NCBI RefSeq assembly: GCF_001684965.1
Contig: NZ_MAYG01000001.1
Span: forward strand, 620,001 to 684,000
Direction of reading: 5' to 3'
From: Chryseobacterium arthrosphaerae
GTDB taxonomy: Bacteria; Bacteroidota; Bacteroidia; Flavobacteriales; Weeksellaceae
DNA: 64,000 nt
Shown piece after piece: positions 28,098-36,306 of the stretch. Both the position numbers and the translations under genes were made by a program. The first letter of the stretch is position 1; every line of letters starts with the position of its first letter. The notes under the pieces were generated by a model, which was not told where the DNA came from, ran no database searches, and worked only from the letters and a program-made list of their open reading frames with translations.

Positions 28098-28127
28098 AAA
28101 ACAGGAAGCAGTCCTGTTAATATAAAA

Positions 28128-29093
28128 ATGAAAAAAACAGTAGGAATAATCGGTGCCAACGGTTATACAGGAAGTGAATTGATACGCTTGCTGGCTTTTC
28201 ATCCCCATGTGACATTGAGTTTTTTATATAGTCGTTCGAATTCGGGGACAAGAATTTCGGATCTGTACCCGGATTTAACGACGGTTTGTGATCAGTTATT
28301 GACTGACAAGACAGAAGAGGTTGATATCCTTTTTCTGTGCCTTCCACACAAGGAAAGTCAGAATTGGCTGACTCAAAACCCCGTTAATGAACAAACGCTT
28401 GTCATTGATCTCGGAAATGATTTCCGCCTGGAAGGCAATTTCGGAGACAGAGATTTTATCTACGGATTACCTGAAATCAATAAAAAACAACTGATGGGTT
28501 CAAAAAGTATTGCCAATCCGGGATGCTTTGCAACAGCAATTCAATTAGGTCTTCTGCCACTGGCTGAAAAAGGCCTGCTTGATGAAGTTTTTACAACAGG
28601 TATTACCGGATCTACAGGAGCAGGGCAGTCTTTACAGGCAACCACCCATTTTACCTGGAGAAATGATAATGTATCAGCTTATAAAACATTAACCCATCAG
28701 CATGTGGATGAAATTTTACACCAGCTGATTTCATATAATAATAAAGAAGTAAACCTGAATTTTGTTCCATGGAGAGGAGATTTTGCAAGAGGGATTTTTA
28801 CAAGTTCTACACTGAAGACAGATCTGGAGCTGAAGGAAATAGAACAGTTATATCAGGATTTTTATGCAGCGGAGCCTTTCGTTACGGTAAGTGAGAAGGC
28901 AATTGATTTAAAGCAGGTTGTCAATACGAATCGCTGTGTGATTCAGATTGAAAAAAGTGGAAATGTAGCAGTTATTCACTCAGCGATTGACAATTTGTTG
29001 AAAGGAGCTTCAGGACAGGCGGTACAGAATATGAATATCGCCATGGGATGGGAAGAAAATACAGGTCTGAACCTGAAACCGATAGCATTTTAA
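28128..29093 (+). CDS. argC: N-acyl-gamma-glutamyl-phosphate reductase
   Basis: This is a 321-residue NADPH-dependent enzyme that reduces acylglutamyl phosphate to the semialdehyde. The Rossmann start GIIGANGYTGSELIRLLAFHP and the catalytic Cys in SIANPGCFATAIQLGLLPL are present, as is the GITGSTGAGQ loop and HRH-like THQHVDEI. At 321 residues it belongs to the shorter type. It is third in the operon, 54 bases after argG. Confidence 0.95.
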   Translation: MKKTVGIIGANGYTGSELIRLLAFHPHVTLSFLYSRSNSGTRISDLYPDLTTVCDQLLTDKTEEVDILFLCLPHKESQNWLTQNPVNEQTLVIDLGNDFRLEGNFGDRDFIYGLPEINKKQLMGSKSIANPGCFATAIQLGLLPLAEKGLLDEVFTTGITGSTGAGQSLQATTHFTWRNDNVSAYKTLTHQHVDEILHQLISYNNKEVNLNFVPWRGDFARGIFTSSTLKTDLELKEIEQLYQDFYAAEPFVTVSEKAIDLKQVVNTNRCVIQIEKSGNVAVIHSAIDNLLKGASGQAVQNMNIAMGWEENTGLNLKPIAF

Positions 29094-29121
29094 CGGAAGC
29101 TTCAGGGTCTTTAACTTTTGT

Positions 29122-29145
29122 TTCTTTTGTTTGAAGACAAAAGAA
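29122..29145. repeat. Inverted repeat between argC and argD
   Basis: TTCTTTTGT (29122-29130) and ACAAAAGAA (29137-29145) are perfect 9-bp arms around TTGAAG. There is no T run after it on the plus strand, so it is not a normal terminator for argC. Confidence 0.6.
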
Positions 29146-29163
29146 AAATAAAAAAACAAAAAA

Positions 29164-30303
29164 ATGAATTTATTCAACGTATATCCATTATTTAATATAA
29201 ATCCGGTTAAAGCTCAGGGATCTTTTCTCTGGGATGACAAAGGAGAACAATATCTTGATTTTTATGGCGGTCATGCAGTGATCTCTATCGGGCATAACCA
29301 TCCGCATTATCAGAATAAACTGAAAGAGCAGTTAGAGAAAATCTCTTTCTATTCCAATTCTGTTCAGAATGAACTGCAGACTGAGCTGGCAGAAAAGTTG
29401 GGTGAAATTTCAGGATATGAAAATTATAACCTTTTCCTGTGTAATTCTGGAGCTGAAGCCAATGAGAACGCATTGAAACTGGCTTCTTTTCATAACGGAA
29501 AAACAAAAGTCCTTTATTTTTCAGGATCATTTCACGGAAGAACATCTGCTGCGGTTTCGGTTACTGATAACCCGAAGATTGTGGCACCGGTCAACTTTTC
29601 AGAAAGATTTATCAAATCAGAATGGAATGATGTGGAACAGCTTGAAGAAACCTTTGCCATTCATGGAAATGAAATCTCTTCTGTGATCATTGAAGGCATT
29701 CAGGGAGTAGGAGGAATTATGATTCCAACATCTGAGTTTTTGTCCAAAATCAAAGAATTGTGTGAAAAACATGATGCTGTTCTGATCCTGGATGAGGTGC
29801 AGTCGGGATATGGAAGAAGCGGATATTTCTTCGCCCATCAGGAGTTCGGAATAGAGCCGGATATCATTACAACAGCAAAAGGAATGGGGAACGGTTTTCC
29901 GGTTGGCGGAGTGCTGATTCATCCTAAATTTGAAGCAAGCAACGGTTTGCTGGGAACAACATTCGGAGGAAATCATCTGGCCTGTGTAGCTTCAATAGCC
30001 GTCCTGGACGTAATGAAAGATGAAAACCTTATTGAAAATGCTCAGCAGATGGGTGAGTATATAGAAAATGAAATTAAAGATTTACCTCATATTAAAGCCA
30101 TCCGAAGGAAAGGACTGATGATCGGAATAGAACTTGACAGAGACTGTTCTGAAGTAAGGAAAAGCTTACTGTTTGATCATCATATTTTTACGGGAAACTC
30201 AAATGATAAAGCCGTGTTAAGGATTCTTCCGGCATTGAATATCAAAAAAGAGGAAACAGATCTTTTCATCAATGCTTTGAAAACAGTATTGGAGAAAATT
30301 TAA
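29164..30303 (+). CDS. argD: Acylornithine aminotransferase
   Basis: This is a 379-residue PLP enzyme of the class III aminotransferases. The pattern includes LCNSGAEANENALKLA, FHGRTSAAVSVT, LILDEVQSGYGRSGYFFAHQ and the PLP lysine in ITTAKGMGNGFPVGG. It converts N-acyl-glutamate semialdehyde to N-acylornithine with glutamate as donor. In Bacteroidota with the ArgF' route this enzyme works on the same acylated series as its neighbours. Confidence 0.95.
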   Translation: MNLFNVYPLFNINPVKAQGSFLWDDKGEQYLDFYGGHAVISIGHNHPHYQNKLKEQLEKISFYSNSVQNELQTELAEKLGEISGYENYNLFLCNSGAEANENALKLASFHNGKTKVLYFSGSFHGRTSAAVSVTDNPKIVAPVNFSERFIKSEWNDVEQLEETFAIHGNEISSVIIEGIQGVGGIMIPTSEFLSKIKELCEKHDAVLILDEVQSGYGRSGYFFAHQEFGIEPDIITTAKGMGNGFPVGGVLIHPKFEASNGLLGTTFGGNHLACVASIAVLDVMKDENLIENAQQMGEYIENEIKDLPHIKAIRRKGLMIGIELDRDCSEVRKSLLFDHHIFTGNSNDKAVLRILPALNIKKEETDLFINALKTVLEKI

Positions 30304-30457
30304 ACCACAAAAGTCACAAAAAAGTTTAAACACTTAAATGATTTTAAGAAAATACCAAATGCTTAAGGAGTGTACTTAAGTTTTTGAAAAAATAATAAAC
30401 TTTTAAAACTCAAGTATTCTAAAGTATTTTAATAAAAACTTTTGTGTCTTTTACGGT
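30302..30457. mobile_element. MITE-like element between argD and argF'
   Basis: This non-coding stretch of about 155 bases has related ends in inverted order: ACCACAAAAGTCACAAAA at the left (from 30304) and TTTTGTGTCTTTTACGGT at the right (to 30457). Direct duplications at the borders were not clear. The interior is A+T-rich with repeated CTTAA motifs. Elements with ends of this kind recur in Chryseobacterium genomes as I remember them. Confidence 0.4.
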
Positions 30458-30505
30458 CAGATCAACAATGAATGTGTAAACAAAATCTTTAAAATCAATT
30501 CAAAA

Positions 30506-31459
30506 ATGAAAAAATTCACCTCTGTAAGTGATGTGGAAAACTTACAGGAAATTATAAAAAAAGCTTTACAGATAAAAGAAAATCCACTTTCCGAAACAGA
30601 AAAAGGAAAAGGAAAAACAATAGGACTTGTATTTTTAAACTCAAGCTTAAGAACCCGTTTGAGCAGCCAGATTGCAGCACAGAACTTAGGCCTGAATGTA
30701 TTGACGTTAAATGCGGCACAGGAAGCCTGGAACCTTGAGTTCGCTGACGGCGCGGTAATGAATGGAGATACCGTAGAACATATCAAAGATGCCATCGAGG
30801 TTCTTAATCAATATTGTGATATCATTGCCGTACGTTGCTTTGCAGGAATGAAAAGTAAAGAAGATGATGTAAATGAAAGCATTCTGAGCCAGTTCGAGCA
30901 ACATGCGAAAGTGCCGGTTGTTTCTTTGGAATCGGCAACACGTCACCCGTTACAAAGCCTTGCAGACTGCATTACCATTACCGAAAACTGGAAAAAAGAA
31001 CATAAACCGAAAGTAGTTCTTACCTGGGCACCGCATATTAAACCGATCGCCCAGGCCGTTGGAAATTCTTTTGCAGAATGGATGCAGGAAATGGATGTGG
31101 AATTTGTTATCACAAATCCTGAAGGTTATGATTTGGATCCTGCATTTACAAAAGATACAAAAGTGATCCACAATCAGGATGAAGCATTGAAAGATGCAGA
31201 TTTTATCTATGTGAAAAACTGGTCTTCATTCGATGATTATGCTGCAATGCCGGAAGTGAAAGAAAACTGGATGCTGACGAATGAAAAACTGGAAAATACC
31301 AATCAGGCCAAAGTAATGCACTGTTTACCCGTTCGCCGTAATGTAGAATTGAGTGATGAGGTAATGGACGGAGAAAATTCCATTATCTACCAGCAGGCAA
31401 AGAACCGTATTTTCTCTGCACAGGCTGTATTCAGTGAAATCCTGAACAATATAAAATAA
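30506..31459 (+). CDS. argF': N-acylornithine carbamoyltransferase ArgF', predicted succinyl type
   Basis: This 317-residue transcarbamylase moves carbamoyl from carbamoyl phosphate to N-acylornithine. The carbamoyl phosphate loop is FLNSSLRTRLS, and the family-specific HCLPVRRNVELSDEVM is near the end. The N-acyl class is shown by length and by ATRHPLQSLAD and WAPHIKPIAQAV, as in Bacteroides SOTCase. Residue 90 is Val (GDTVEHI), where Xanthomonas AOTCase has Glu92 and Bacteroides fragilis SOTCase has Pro90. Published swaps of that Glu to Pro, Ser, Ala or Val turned the enzyme to succinylornithine, so the succinyl substrate is predicted. The 3' tail joins the tandem repeat. Confidence 0.9.
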   Translation: MKKFTSVSDVENLQEIIKKALQIKENPLSETEKGKGKTIGLVFLNSSLRTRLSSQIAAQNLGLNVLTLNAAQEAWNLEFADGAVMNGDTVEHIKDAIEVLNQYCDIIAVRCFAGMKSKEDDVNESILSQFEQHAKVPVVSLESATRHPLQSLADCITITENWKKEHKPKVVLTWAPHIKPIAQAVGNSFAEWMQEMDVEFVITNPEGYDLDPAFTKDTKVIHNQDEALKDADFIYVKNWSSFDDYAAMPEVKENWMLTNEKLENTNQAKVMHCLPVRRNVELSDEVMDGENSIIYQQAKNRIFSAQAVFSEILNNIK

Positions 31460-31824
31460 CAATATCCAAAAAGTCCCGAAGGGACGTCTTAATCCCAAGA
31501 TTGGATGAAGTCAGTAATTTTGAGGAATATAAAATAACAATACCCAAAAAGTCCCGAAGGGACGTCTTAATCCCAAGATTGGATAAAGTCAGTAATTTTG
31601 AGCAATATAAAATAACAATATCCAAAAAGTCCCGAAGGGACGTCTTAATCCCAAGATTGGATGAAGTCAGTAATTTTGAGCAATATAAAATAACAATACT
31701 CAAAAAGTCCCGAAGGGACGTCTTAATCCCAAGATTGGATGAAGTCAGTAATTTTGAGCAATATAAAATAACAATATCCAAAAAGTCCCGAAGGGACGTC
31801 TTAATCCCAAGATTGGATGAAGTC
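31447..31824. repeat. 78-bp tandem repeat, nearly five copies, between argF' and argB
   Basis: The hairpin core GTCCC-GAA-GGGAC starts at 31473, 31551, 31629, 31707 and 31785, giving an exact 78-base period. Copies differ at only a few bases. The first unit includes the last codons and stop of argF' (CAATATAAAATAA), and that stretch is carried into each later copy; the last copy is cut short before the argB start at 31839. Because 78 is a multiple of three, ORFs run through on both strands, but I do not take these as genes. Confidence 0.9.
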
Positions 31825-31838
31825 CAATAAACCATCAC

Positions 31839-32633
31839 ATGAAACAGAAAATATACATCGTAAAAATAGGCGGAGCGCTCATTGATGATGAGCGGTTGCT
31901 GGATCAGTTTTTAGATCAGTTTTCAGGTATTAAAGAAAAGAAAATCCTTGTTCACGGCGGAGGGAAACTGGCAACAACTCTGGCTGATAAGCTTGGTATA
32001 GAACAGAAAATGATCAACGGAAGGAGGATTACGGATAAAGATACTCTGGATATTGTAACGATGGTGTATGCAGGAGGGATCAATAAAAATATTGTTGAAA
32101 AACTACAGCAGAAAAAATGTAATGCCATAGGATTTTCCGGGGCAGACGGAAATTTAATTAAGGCAAAAAAGAGAGAACATCCTGAAATTGATTTCGGATT
32201 TGTGGGAGATATTAATAAGAAAAGTGTGAACAGGAAACTTGTTTCAAAATTAATCAAACTTGATCTTGTTCCTGTGTTTTCTGCAATTACACACGATAAA
32301 AAAGGGAACCTTTTCAATACCAATGCAGATACCATTGCCTCGGTGATGGCTCAGGCACTGTCTGAGAAATATGAAGTTGAATTACTGTATTGTTTCGACA
32401 AAGAAGGTGTTTTAGAAGATGTGAATGATCCTGAATCTGTTATAAAAAGTGTAAACGAACAGGAATTTACCACATTGAAAGAAGAAGGAAAATTGCACAA
32501 AGGAATTTTGCCCAAACTTGAAAACGCTCTTGGAGCGATAAAAAATAATGTAAATAAAGTGTTTCTGATCAAGGAAACCGAACTGAAAAACCATATAGAG
32601 AATCATCATGCAGGAACTGAAATCTGTTTATAA
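31839..32633 (+). CDS. argB: N-acylglutamate kinase
   Basis: This is a 264-residue amino-acid-kinase fold protein that phosphorylates N-acylglutamate. KIGGALIDD, LVHGGGKLATTLADKLGI, the substrate loop INGRRITDKDTL and NTNADTIASVMAQAL are clear. The N-terminal helix found in arginine-inhibited hexameric kinases is absent, which fits a dimeric, feedback-insensitive form. It starts 15 bases after the last tandem repeat copy and overlaps argE by 26 bases. Confidence 0.94.
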   Translation: MKQKIYIVKIGGALIDDERLLDQFLDQFSGIKEKKILVHGGGKLATTLADKLGIEQKMINGRRITDKDTLDIVTMVYAGGINKNIVEKLQQKKCNAIGFSGADGNLIKAKKREHPEIDFGFVGDINKKSVNRKLVSKLIKLDLVPVFSAITHDKKGNLFNTNADTIASVMAQALSEKYEVELLYCFDKEGVLEDVNDPESVIKSVNEQEFTTLKEEGKLHKGILPKLENALGAIKNNVNKVFLIKETELKNHIENHHAGTEICL

Positions 32634-33690
32634 TAAAGAAGAGTTGTTGAATAATGCCGTTGGATTGCTTAAAAATCTGATTGAAATCCCTTCATTCAGC
32701 AAAGATGAATTCAATACCTCGGTAGAGATCGAGAATTTTTTCAAAAAACATCAGATCCCGACCAAACGTTTTAAAAACAACATCTGGGCAGTTAACAAAA
32801 ACTTTGATGTATTTAAACCGTCAGTTTTATTGAATACTCATCATGATACCGTAAAACCCAACAAGGCTTACACGCTCGATCCGTTTGTGCCCGTTGAAAA
32901 AGACGGCAAACTCTATGGGTTGGGAAGCAACGATGCCGGAGCTTCACTGGTATCTATGGCTCAGGTTTTTTTACATTTTTATGAGAAAGAAGATTTAAAA
33001 TATAATTTAGTGATTGCTTTGACGGCAGAGGAGGAGATTTCTGGTTTTGACGGAATTGAGGCCCTGTTTCCACAGCTTCCCAATATTGAACTCGCCATTG
33101 TAGGAGAACCCACGCAGATGAATCTGGCGATTGCAGAAAAAGGATTGCTTGTGATAGACGGGGAAATGAAGGGGACTCCTTCTCATGCTGCTCATCCTAA
33201 TGATGATAATTCCATCGTGAAATGTATGCAGGATCTGCAGAATATTTTAAACTTTAAATTTCCTAAAGTTTCAGAATATCTGGGAGAAGTTAAAATTACT
33301 TTATCAGGGATCCATGCAGGAGTTCAGCATAATGTAGTGCCGGAATCATGCAACTTCACATTAGATGTAAGGGTAACCGACGAATATTCTAATAAAGAAG
33401 CCTTTGAAATCATTCAGTCGCAGATGAAATCTACCCTCACTGCGAGGTCTTTCAGGCTGAATTCCTCAAAGATCGAAATGGATCATCCGTTTGTAAAAGC
33501 AGGATTGGAAATGGGCAGGACAACATATGGTTCTCCTACATCCTCAGATCAGGCGATTATTCCATGTACCTCAGTGAAAATGGGGCCTGGAGACAGCAGG
33601 CGCTCCCATACAGCGGATGAATTCATCTATATAAACGAAATAGAAGAAGGAATTGATATCTACATCCGGGTTTTGGAGAAAGTGTTATAA
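32608..33690 (+). CDS. argE: M20 deacylase of the arginine pathway
   Basis: This 360-residue M20 metallopeptidase-fold enzyme should remove the acyl group from N-acylcitrulline. Metal and catalytic positions are visible: His in LLNTHHDTVKP, Asp in GSNDAGAS, the Glu pair in LTAEEEISGFDG, Glu in VGEPTQMNLA and His in RRSHTADEFI. The lid domain carries a typical GIHAGVQHNVVPE. Its start lies inside argB, so translation is coupled. In an ArgF' pathway its true substrate is acylated citrulline, not acylornithine. Confidence 0.92.
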   Translation: MQELKSVYNKEELLNNAVGLLKNLIEIPSFSKDEFNTSVEIENFFKKHQIPTKRFKNNIWAVNKNFDVFKPSVLLNTHHDTVKPNKAYTLDPFVPVEKDGKLYGLGSNDAGASLVSMAQVFLHFYEKEDLKYNLVIALTAEEEISGFDGIEALFPQLPNIELAIVGEPTQMNLAIAEKGLLVIDGEMKGTPSHAAHPNDDNSIVKCMQDLQNILNFKFPKVSEYLGEVKITLSGIHAGVQHNVVPESCNFTLDVRVTDEYSNKEAFEIIQSQMKSTLTARSFRLNSSKIEMDHPFVKAGLEMGRTTYGSPTSSDQAIIPCTSVKMGPGDSRRSHTADEFIYINEIEEGIDIYIRVLEKVL

Positions 33691-33994
33691 AGGATGGAAG
33701 CGGGAAGAAAAAGAAGGAAGTGGTGATTAATTTTCAGTCTCCGGCTTCAACCTTCTGGCTCAATAAATATTTTGACTAACGCTCAGCAAGCGATAAAGTT
33801 TACATTTTTAATAAAGATTTATGCAAAAATGACCATTGAAAATTGTGACTTTACAGAATAAGGAAATGTTTTTTTATAGTTAATAAATAATAAGGATAGT
33901 CTTGCTGGGCTTGTCAAAATCAGTCAAAAAATTTTAAATCGGGCTGTGATCAGATCGTTATCGATAGTACAGCCTTAAAAATCAATCATTACTT
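33691..33994. other. 304-base gap before argH, nothing identified
   Basis: I find no gene, strong hairpin or clear promoter. The length suggests that argH may have its own promoter, but no clean TTTG/TAnnTTTG pair stands out. Confidence 0.3.
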
Positions 33995-35299
33995 ATGAAA
34001 AAAATATGGCAAAAGGATGACCTGGCCACTAATATATTAGTCAATAATTTTACAGTAGGGAAAGACCTCGATTTTGATGAGCGTCTGGCTAAATATGATG
34101 TCAAAGGCTCTATGGCTCACTGTAAAATGCTTGCAGAGACAGGGATTATATCAGAAGAAGAATCAGTACAGATGCTGGCTGTTTTAGATGATATTTTAAA
34201 TACAATTGAGAATGGGACTTTTGAAATTGATAAAGAAGCTGAGGATATCCATTCTCAGATAGAAGCAATCCTGATTGCAGAATTGGGAGACACAGGAAAG
34301 AAAATTCATACGGCAAGATCCAGAAATGATCAGATTCTGCTGGATATCAAATTGTATCTGTTGGATGAGATCCGTGAGATCACAGCGCTTACGGATGAGT
34401 TCTTCCAGATTCTGATTCAGCTGGCAGATCAGCACAAAAACATACTGCTTCCGGGGTATACCCATTTGCAGATCGCAATGCCTTCCTCTTTCGGATTATG
34501 GTTCGGAGCGTATGCAGAAGCCCTTTTGGATGATGTGGAAATGCTGTTCTCGGTGAAGAATATCATCAATAAAAACCCGTTGGGATCAGCGGCAGGATAT
34601 GGCTCTTCATTTCCGATCAATCGTGAGAGTACAACCTACAATCTGGGGTTCCAGTCAATGAATTATAATTCGGTGTATGCTCAGATGACCCGTGGTAAGT
34701 CTGAAAAAATGCTGGCAATGGCAATGGCTACCTTGGCGGGAACCCTTGGGAAGTTTGCTTATGATGTTTGCCTGTATCTGAATCAGAATTTTGATTTTAT
34801 CAGCTTTCCGAAAGAATTTACAACAGGAAGCAGCATTATGCCGCATAAGAAGAATCCGGATATTTTTGAGCTGGTTCGTGCAAGATGCAACAGAATCCAG
34901 TCGCTCCCGAACGAACTGATCCTGCTGACGAATAATCTGCCGTCAGGATATCACAGAGATGTGCAGCTGACCAAAGAAATTCTTTTTCCGGCGATTGACT
35001 CCTTAAAGGAATGTCTGGAAATACTAAGCTATACCTTACCTAATATTAAGGTGAAAGACGGAATTCTGGAAGATGAAAAGTATAAATACCTGTTCAGTGT
35101 AGAAAAGATCAATGAAGAAGTCAAAAACGGAAGCTCATTCCGTGATGCTTATGTGAAAGTGGGGCAGGAGATCGAGAATAATGAATTTGAATTTGAGCCG
35201 GGAAATCTGGACCATACCCATCAGGGAAGTATCGGAAACCTTTGCCTGGATAAAATAGAATACCAGTTCAATAAACTGAAGAACAAATTATTGGGTTAG
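33995..35299 (+). CDS. argH: Argininosuccinate lyase
   Basis: This is a 434-residue member of the fumarase/aspartase superfamily, which splits argininosuccinate into arginine and fumarate. The signature GSSIMPHKKNPD is present, with HTARSRNDQI and LPGYTHLQIAMP also as expected. At 434 residues it is slightly shorter than E. coli ArgH. It is the last gene of the arginine set and is followed by a long non-coding gap. Confidence 0.95.
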   Translation: MKKIWQKDDLATNILVNNFTVGKDLDFDERLAKYDVKGSMAHCKMLAETGIISEEESVQMLAVLDDILNTIENGTFEIDKEAEDIHSQIEAILIAELGDTGKKIHTARSRNDQILLDIKLYLLDEIREITALTDEFFQILIQLADQHKNILLPGYTHLQIAMPSSFGLWFGAYAEALLDDVEMLFSVKNIINKNPLGSAAGYGSSFPINRESTTYNLGFQSMNYNSVYAQMTRGKSEKMLAMAMATLAGTLGKFAYDVCLYLNQNFDFISFPKEFTTGSSIMPHKKNPDIFELVRARCNRIQSLPNELILLTNNLPSGYHRDVQLTKEILFPAIDSLKECLEILSYTLPNIKVKDGILEDEKYKYLFSVEKINEEVKNGSSFRDAYVKVGQEIENNEFEFEPGNLDHTHQGSIGNLCLDKIEYQFNKLKNKLLG

Positions 35300-35603
35300 A
35301 ATCTGAACCATTAAGATCAAGGCACCTTAAGCTGAATGAGCAGCAATTTAAAAAATTACTTTAATACTGTCTTACACATTCGTTTGTGAATCCTTAATCT
35401 TAATAAATCTTATAGCTTAAGAGATCTTAATGGTTGGATTTTATTCCGCTCTTTGAATTTGATGATTGATGAACAGAACCATTAAGGTAGATGAAAAACT
35501 TATGGTCTATTAGGAAACCTGTGATTTTTTAGCAGCATTGTCTTAAAATTCGTTTACGAATTATACTTCTCACCACTAGCTCTCAATGGTTTGATAAAAA
35601 GGA
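35300..35603. repeat. Gap with AACCATTAAG / CTTAATGGTT motifs
   Basis: There is no gene here. AACCATTAAG occurs near 35307 and 35479, and the reverse complement CTTAATGGTT near 35428, suggesting an old palindromic repeat. The same CTTAATGGTT is found near 18750 by another repeat. No terminator for argH was clear. Confidence 0.4.
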
Positions 35604-36065
35604 TTATTCCAGATCGATTTTAAATTTCGTGGATTTTTTTACTTCATGAAGAACAATGGAACTGTGGTACTGCCCGATATTGGGAAGATTGGAAATAACA
35701 CTTACTGCAAATTCATTATAAGAGTTGATATCCTTTGCGATAATTTTCAGCATATAATCATACTCGCCGGAAAGACTGGTGATCTCCTGAACCTCATCGT
35801 ATTTGGAAATGTTTTTCTCAAAAGTCTCCAGTACTTTTTTAGATTGCTCCTTAAGACGCACATTACAATATACAATAATGTTCAACCCCAGTTTTTCACG
35901 GTTTAAAAGACCTACATACTTTTCAATGACTCCCTGCTTCTCCAGCTGTTTGATTCTTTCATACGTAGGAGTGAAGGTAAGACCTATCTTTTCGGAAATT
36001 TCCTTAACAGATAAAGTAGAGTCTTCCTGAATAATGCTGAGAATCATTTTGTCTTTTAAATCCAT
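35604..36065 (-). CDS. Lrp/AsnC-family transcriptional regulator
   Basis: The 153-residue length matches Lrp. An N-terminal winged helix-turn-helix (LSVKEISEKIGLTFTPTYERIKQLEKQGVIEKYVG) is followed by the RAM/AsnC effector-binding domain, including ITSLSGEYDYMLKI. The regulator lies between the arginine operon and the divergent pyrimidine operon, so control of one of them, perhaps by arginine or lysine, is a reasonable guess. Which amino acid it binds cannot be read from sequence. Confidence 0.92.
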   Translation of the reverse strand: MDLKDKMILSIIQEDSTLSVKEISEKIGLTFTPTYERIKQLEKQGVIEKYVGLLNREKLGLNIIVYCNVRLKEQSKKVLETFEKNISKYDEVQEITSLSGEYDYMLKIIAKDINSYNEFAVSVISNLPNIGQYHSSIVLHEVKKSTKFKIDLE

Positions 36066-36151
36066 ATACTAAACTTGAGTTGTAACAAAAATATTAATTT
36101 TAAATGAGAATAAGGAAGTACTGAAGTTTTTAATTTATTTTAAACTTAATT

Positions 36152-36182
36152 TTTGTGGGTTCATAAAATTGTTGTATCTTTG
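36152..36182 (+). promoter_or_regulatory. Promoter of the pyrB leader
   Basis: TTTG (36152-36155), a 19-base spacer and TATCTTTG (36175-36182) form a full match to the Bacteroidota consensus. The ATG of the leader ORF is at 36189, so the transcript should start at or within a few bases of that codon. Confidence 0.85.
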
Positions 36183-36188
36183 CACCTA

Positions 36189-36260
36189 ATGAATAAAAAA
36201 GCATTTATATCATTAGATTTACCGGGCGAAAGCGCCCTTTACGATATTTATTGTTATTAA
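36189..36260 (+). CDS. Leader peptide upstream of pyrB
   Basis: A 23-codon ORF starts about 6 bases after the promoter -7 element and stops at 36258-36260. The product begins MNKKAFISLDLPG and ends ALYDIYCY. It has no signal peptide character and no run of one regulatory amino acid. The stop codon touches the first base of an intrinsic terminator, and a hairpin with a U-rich tail lies inside the coding sequence, which is the arrangement of the enterobacterial pyrBI leader. It is probably translated from a leaderless mRNA. Confidence 0.7.
   Translation: MNKKAFISLDLPGESALYDIYCY
36224..36257 (+). promoter_or_regulatory. Pause-type hairpin and U-rich run in the pyrB leader
   Basis: GGGCG-AAAG-CGCCC (36224-36237) is followed by a 20-base stretch in which 12 bases are T (36238-36257). 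In E. coli pyrBI a hairpin followed by a U-rich run is where RNA polymerase pauses when UTP is low. The function here is by analogy. Confidence 0.6.
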
Positions 36261-36287
36261 GCGAAGATAGTTGTCTTCGCTTTTTTT
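36259..36287 (+). terminator. Attenuator terminator between leader and pyrB
   Basis: A 9-bp perfect stem (36259-36267 with 36274-36282), a 6-base loop and a run of seven T (36281-36287) lie 20 bases before the pyrB ATG. Its left arm starts at the leader stop codon, so a ribosome finishing the leader would block it. Confidence 0.85.
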
Positions 36288-36306
36288 ATGCCCAAAAATA
36301 AGAATT

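Noticed and set aside
31447..31824. Possible CRISPR array
   Set aside because: The whole 78-base unit is repeated, with no variable spacers, and no cas gene is near.
31431..31838. Long ORFs on both strands through the tandem repeat
   Set aside because: The 78-base period is a multiple of three, so any frame open once stays open. The products are 26-residue repeats with no known fold, and the array starts inside argF'.
36271..36306. Longer pyrB start at TTG 36271
   Set aside because: This codon lies in the loop of the terminator and would add 12 residues not seen in PyrB; ATG at 36307 fits the family.
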